NCBI RefSeq assembly: GCF_003985145.1
Contig: NZ_ML133527.1
Location: forward strand, 124,001 to 188,000
From: Rhizobium anhuiense
GTDB lineage: Bacteria > Pseudomonadota > Alphaproteobacteria > Rhizobiales > Rhizobiaceae
Length of the DNA: 64,000 nt
Direction of reading: 5' to 3'
Below, piece by piece: positions 61,673-64,000 of this stretch (position 1 is its first letter; each line of letters begins with the position of its first letter). Below the pieces are notes generated by a model. The model made no database searches. It saw only the letters and a program-made list of their open reading frames with translations, and was not told the DNA's origin. Position numbers and translations under genes: made by a program.

Positions 61673-61863
61673 GGAACACTCCTTGTGTTGCGTCGCTTCA
61701 GGCGACTGGCCGCGCTGCGCGGCCGGGTTGACGGAGTGTGTTTTGACCGACGGATATATCCGCCATGTTTCCGAAATCGCCCGAAATGTCACAAAACGTA
61801 GCATCCGATATCGAGGACATCTTTACATACAAACATCGCGAAATTTTGCGGCGGCTGCCGATG

Positions 61864-63186
61864 TCAATGGATGGTGACTTCCGCCGCCAGTCCGCCGTCG
61901 GCGCGATTGTAGAGCCGGAGCGACCCGCCGATCTTGGCCGTCAGCTGCTGGGCGATGGCAAGACCGAGACCGGTGCCGCCGGTTTCCCGGTTGCGGGATT
62001 GTTCCAACCGGAAGAAAGGCTGCATGGCGGCTTCCAGCAGATCGTCCGGAATTCCCGGCCCGCGATCCATGACTGTGATGACGATATCGTTCTCGGCGCT
62101 GCGCTCGACGCTGATCTCGGCAGCGCCGGCGAACTTCAGCGCATTGTCGATGAAGTTCGACAGGATTCGGCGAAGCGCATGCGGCTTGGTGAAGGCGGCG
62201 CCGTGAACCAGCCCGACGACGGTGACGGCCTTTCCGGTATCCTGATAGTCATAGGCTATGCTGTCGATGAACGAGGCGAGATCGATGCGGGCGTTCTTCT
62301 CGCCGTCGCCATGCGCGCTGCGCGCATAGGCAATCCCGTCCTGGACGAGACGCTGGATCTCGCCGAGATCATGCACCAGCTTGTTTTTCTCCGGCGAATC
62401 CTCCGCCATGTCGGCGCGCAGCCGCATGCGAGTGATCGGCGTCTGCAGGTCATGCGAGATTGCCGCCAGGATCTGGACGCGCTCTTCGAGGTAATGGGCA
62501 ATCCTCTCCCGCATCGCGTTGAACGCCCTTGCCGCATGCGCGACCTCGCTCGGCCCCGCCTCGCTCAAGGCCGGACCATCCTTGTTCGGGTCGAGGGCAT
62601 CGGCGGCGGCAGCAAGCGCGCCGAGCGGTCGGATAACCTGACGAACCGCAAACCAGGTACAAAGAATGAGCAGCGCCATCTGGATGACGAAGACATAGGG
62701 CAACCACGCGGCGATCGGCATGACCCCCTTCGGCGTGACGTCGATCGTCAACGGGCTTCCGTCGCTGAGCGTCAGATGCGCCTGCAACCGGTTCACATCG
62801 CCAGGAATCCGTTCGATACGGATCGGAAAGCGGTGCCCGATCGCCTCCTCGATCTTGCCTGATATCTCGGCGCCCTTGCTTGACGTGTCAGGCACGCCGG
62901 CAAGGCCGGGTCCGAGCACGAAACGGTAGTTGCCGCGGCTCAGCCGATCCAGCAGATCGCCACGTTCGCCTGGCGGAAGTCGGTCGAGAACGGCAATCGA
63001 CGTCGCAACGTCGTTTTCCAGCGTGCCGAGCATCACGGCCTTGGCCGACATATAGCGCTCCATATAAAGAACGCTGAAGGACAGCCCGTAGGCCACAGCC
63101 AAGCCAATCAGCAGGATCAGAAATATCCGCGAGCGCAACGTGCTCGGCCAAGCCAAACCCGAGCGCAAAGGGACCACCGACTTCAT
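61864..63186 (-). CDS. EnvZ-like sensor histidine kinase
   Basis: A 440-residue membrane kinase. Helix 1 at about residues 20-42 (IFLILLIGLAVAYGLSFSVLY), a periplasmic domain of about 110 residues, and helix 2 (VFVIQMALLILCTWFAV) are followed by HAMP (IRPLGALAAAADALDPNKDGPALSEAGPSEVAHAARAFNAM). HisKA is ILAAISHDLQTPITRMRLRADM with the phospho-His, and the ATPase has NFIDNALKF, MDRGPGIP and GGTGLGLAIAQQL. Its ATG overlaps the stop of the regulator gene by four bases, so the pair is co-translated. The signal is unknown. Confidence 0.94.
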   Translation of the reverse strand: MKSVVPLRSGLAWPSTLRSRIFLILLIGLAVAYGLSFSVLYMERYMSAKAVMLGTLENDVATSIAVLDRLPPGERGDLLDRLSRGNYRFVLGPGLAGVPDTSSKGAEISGKIEEAIGHRFPIRIERIPGDVNRLQAHLTLSDGSPLTIDVTPKGVMPIAAWLPYVFVIQMALLILCTWFAVRQVIRPLGALAAAADALDPNKDGPALSEAGPSEVAHAARAFNAMRERIAHYLEERVQILAAISHDLQTPITRMRLRADMAEDSPEKNKLVHDLGEIQRLVQDGIAYARSAHGDGEKNARIDLASFIDSIAYDYQDTGKAVTVVGLVHGAAFTKPHALRRILSNFIDNALKFAGAAEISVERSAENDIVITVMDRGPGIPDDLLEAAMQPFFRLEQSRNRETGGTGLGLAIAQQLTAKIGGSLRLYNRADGGLAAEVTIH

Positions 63187-63923
63187 TGGCGCAGCTCCGA
63201 GATTTCGACCGGAACTGAAAACACATAACCTTCGCTGCGCACCGTCTTGATGTAGGTCGGCTCGCGTGCGTCGTCGCCCAGCCGCTGACGCAGCCGGCTG
63301 ACCAGGAGATCGATCGAGCGATCGAAGAGATCGGCGTCGCGGCCCTGTGTAAGACTCAGAAGCTGGTCGCGATTGAGCACCCGCTGCGGATGGTCGATGA
63401 AGACGCGAAGCAGACGGTATTCGGCGCCGCTAAGCGCAATCGCGGTCCCCTCCTTGTCGAGAAGATGCCGGGCGACCGTATCGAGCCGCCAGTCGCCGAA
63501 GGTCAGCAACTGTCCGGCCTCGCTGATCTGCAGATTGGGCGGCAGCATGCGCGTCCGCCGCAGCACCGCCTTGATGCGGGCGAGCAACTCGCGCGCTGCA
63601 AACGGTTTGGCAAGATAGTCGTCGGCGCCCATCTCCAGGCCGAGGATCCGGTCCATCTCATCGGTGCGGGCCGTCAGCATCAGGATCGGGATCGCCTTGT
63701 GCCGGCCGGCACGCAGTTCGCGGCACAGCACCAGCCCATCGTCGCCCGGCATCATAACATCGAGCACGATCAGGTCGACGGCATTGGCCTCGATAAAACT
63801 GCGCATCTGGCGCCCGTCGGCGGCAACGCTCGTCCTGAGACCGTTCTTCTGCAGATAGCCCGAGACCAGCTCGCGGATTTCGCGATCGTCATCGACAATC
63901 AGGATGTGATCGACATGATCCAT
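63183..63923 (-). CDS. OmpR-family response regulator
   Basis: A 246-residue transcriptional activator. The receiver domain has the acidic pair in HILIVDDDREIRELV, the phospho-Asp in VDLIVLDVMMPGDDG and the Lys in DYLAKPFAARELLARI. The winged-helix DNA-binding domain begins near residue 135 (LTFGDWRLDTVARHLLDKEG) and contains LSGAEYRLLRVFIDHPQRVLNRDQLL and DLLVSRLRQRLGDDAREPTYIKTVRSEGYVFSV. It is the first gene of the two-gene operon with the kinase. The ATG at 63923 has GGAACCGGGAAAT upstream. Confidence 0.95.
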   Translation of the reverse strand: MDHVDHILIVDDDREIRELVSGYLQKNGLRTSVAADGRQMRSFIEANAVDLIVLDVMMPGDDGLVLCRELRAGRHKAIPILMLTARTDEMDRILGLEMGADDYLAKPFAARELLARIKAVLRRTRMLPPNLQISEAGQLLTFGDWRLDTVARHLLDKEGTAIALSGAEYRLLRVFIDHPQRVLNRDQLLSLTQGRDADLFDRSIDLLVSRLRQRLGDDAREPTYIKTVRSEGYVFSVPVEISELRQ

Positions 63924-64000
63924 ATTTCCCGGTTCCTCACCCGTAAAGGCGGCCGCGCCCGCCGCCTCGATATCGAAGCGGTTGACGCGACCTACGCATA

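Noticed and set aside
63924..64000. A possible gene start upstream of the OmpR-type regulator at the window edge
   Set aside because: The last 77 bases have open frames but no start codon with a ribosome binding site, and too little sequence to judge.

Overview
The window is a high-GC chromosomal segment of an alphaproteobacterium of the Rhizobium leguminosarum/etli type. The supporting signs are a malic enzyme fused to a phosphotransacetylase-like domain, BluB under a cobalamin riboswitch, a fumC/rpiA/gph/gor neighbourhood, two DAHP synthases of different classes, a TadG-like protein, and dispersed palindromic repeats of a kind common in rhizobial intergenic DNA. No rRNA, tRNA, CRISPR array, IS element or prophage was seen. 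The genus-level reading is inference from protein style, not from a database search.

Layout. 0-7 kb: the end of a TetR regulator, an FAD-linked oxidase, malic enzyme, RNase H, a secreted DUF2865 protein and bluB with its riboswitch. 7.4-13 kb: an MFS exporter, a chemoreceptor followed by a free secreted PDC-like domain, then a class I DAHP synthase preceded by a probable attenuator. 13-24 kb: a TolB-like propeller, nadE, a DUF1003 membrane protein, VOC and GFA proteins, an ABC exporter, a class II DAHP synthase, a TadG-like protein and glutathione reductase. 24-34 kb: acylphosphatase, a DUF2059 protein, rpiA, gph, an L,D-transpeptidase, fumC, a cadherin/VCBS-like protein and class I fumarase. 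34-40.6 kb: a diguanylate cyclase, a flavin-binding protein, an alpha/beta hydrolase with a divergent MarR regulator, LtrA, a DUF971 protein and moaA.

40.8-50.8 kb is the main accessory block. It is a divergent sugar or polyol catabolic cluster. The minus strand carries the two halves of a split transketolase, an FGGY kinase and a SorC regulator. The plus strand carries an Rbs-type ABC importer, two SDR dehydrogenases and a decayed triosephosphate isomerase between them. A 14-bp palindrome, TGAAT-N4-ATTCA, occurs in front of both arms and in front of the regulator gene, so it is the likely SorC operator.

50.8-64 kb: another SDR, an EamA transporter, mobA-mobB, a KaiC-like ATPase overlapping a hybrid histidine kinase, a LysR regulator divergent from a cupin and an aldo/keto reductase, a GST, a tiny secreted peptide, an Ohr/OsmC peroxidase and an EnvZ/OmpR-like pair.

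The strongest candidates for new biology are these: (1) a 24-codon leader with a Phe-Tyr-Trp-Tyr-Arg-Tyr run, apparently leaderless, followed by an intrinsic terminator just before the class I DAHP synthase; (2) the SorC-controlled split-transketolase pathway and its lost isomerase; (3) the KaiC-histidine kinase pair without KaiA or KaiB; (4) a 3'-UTR repeat family whose stems change together while the loop stays constant.
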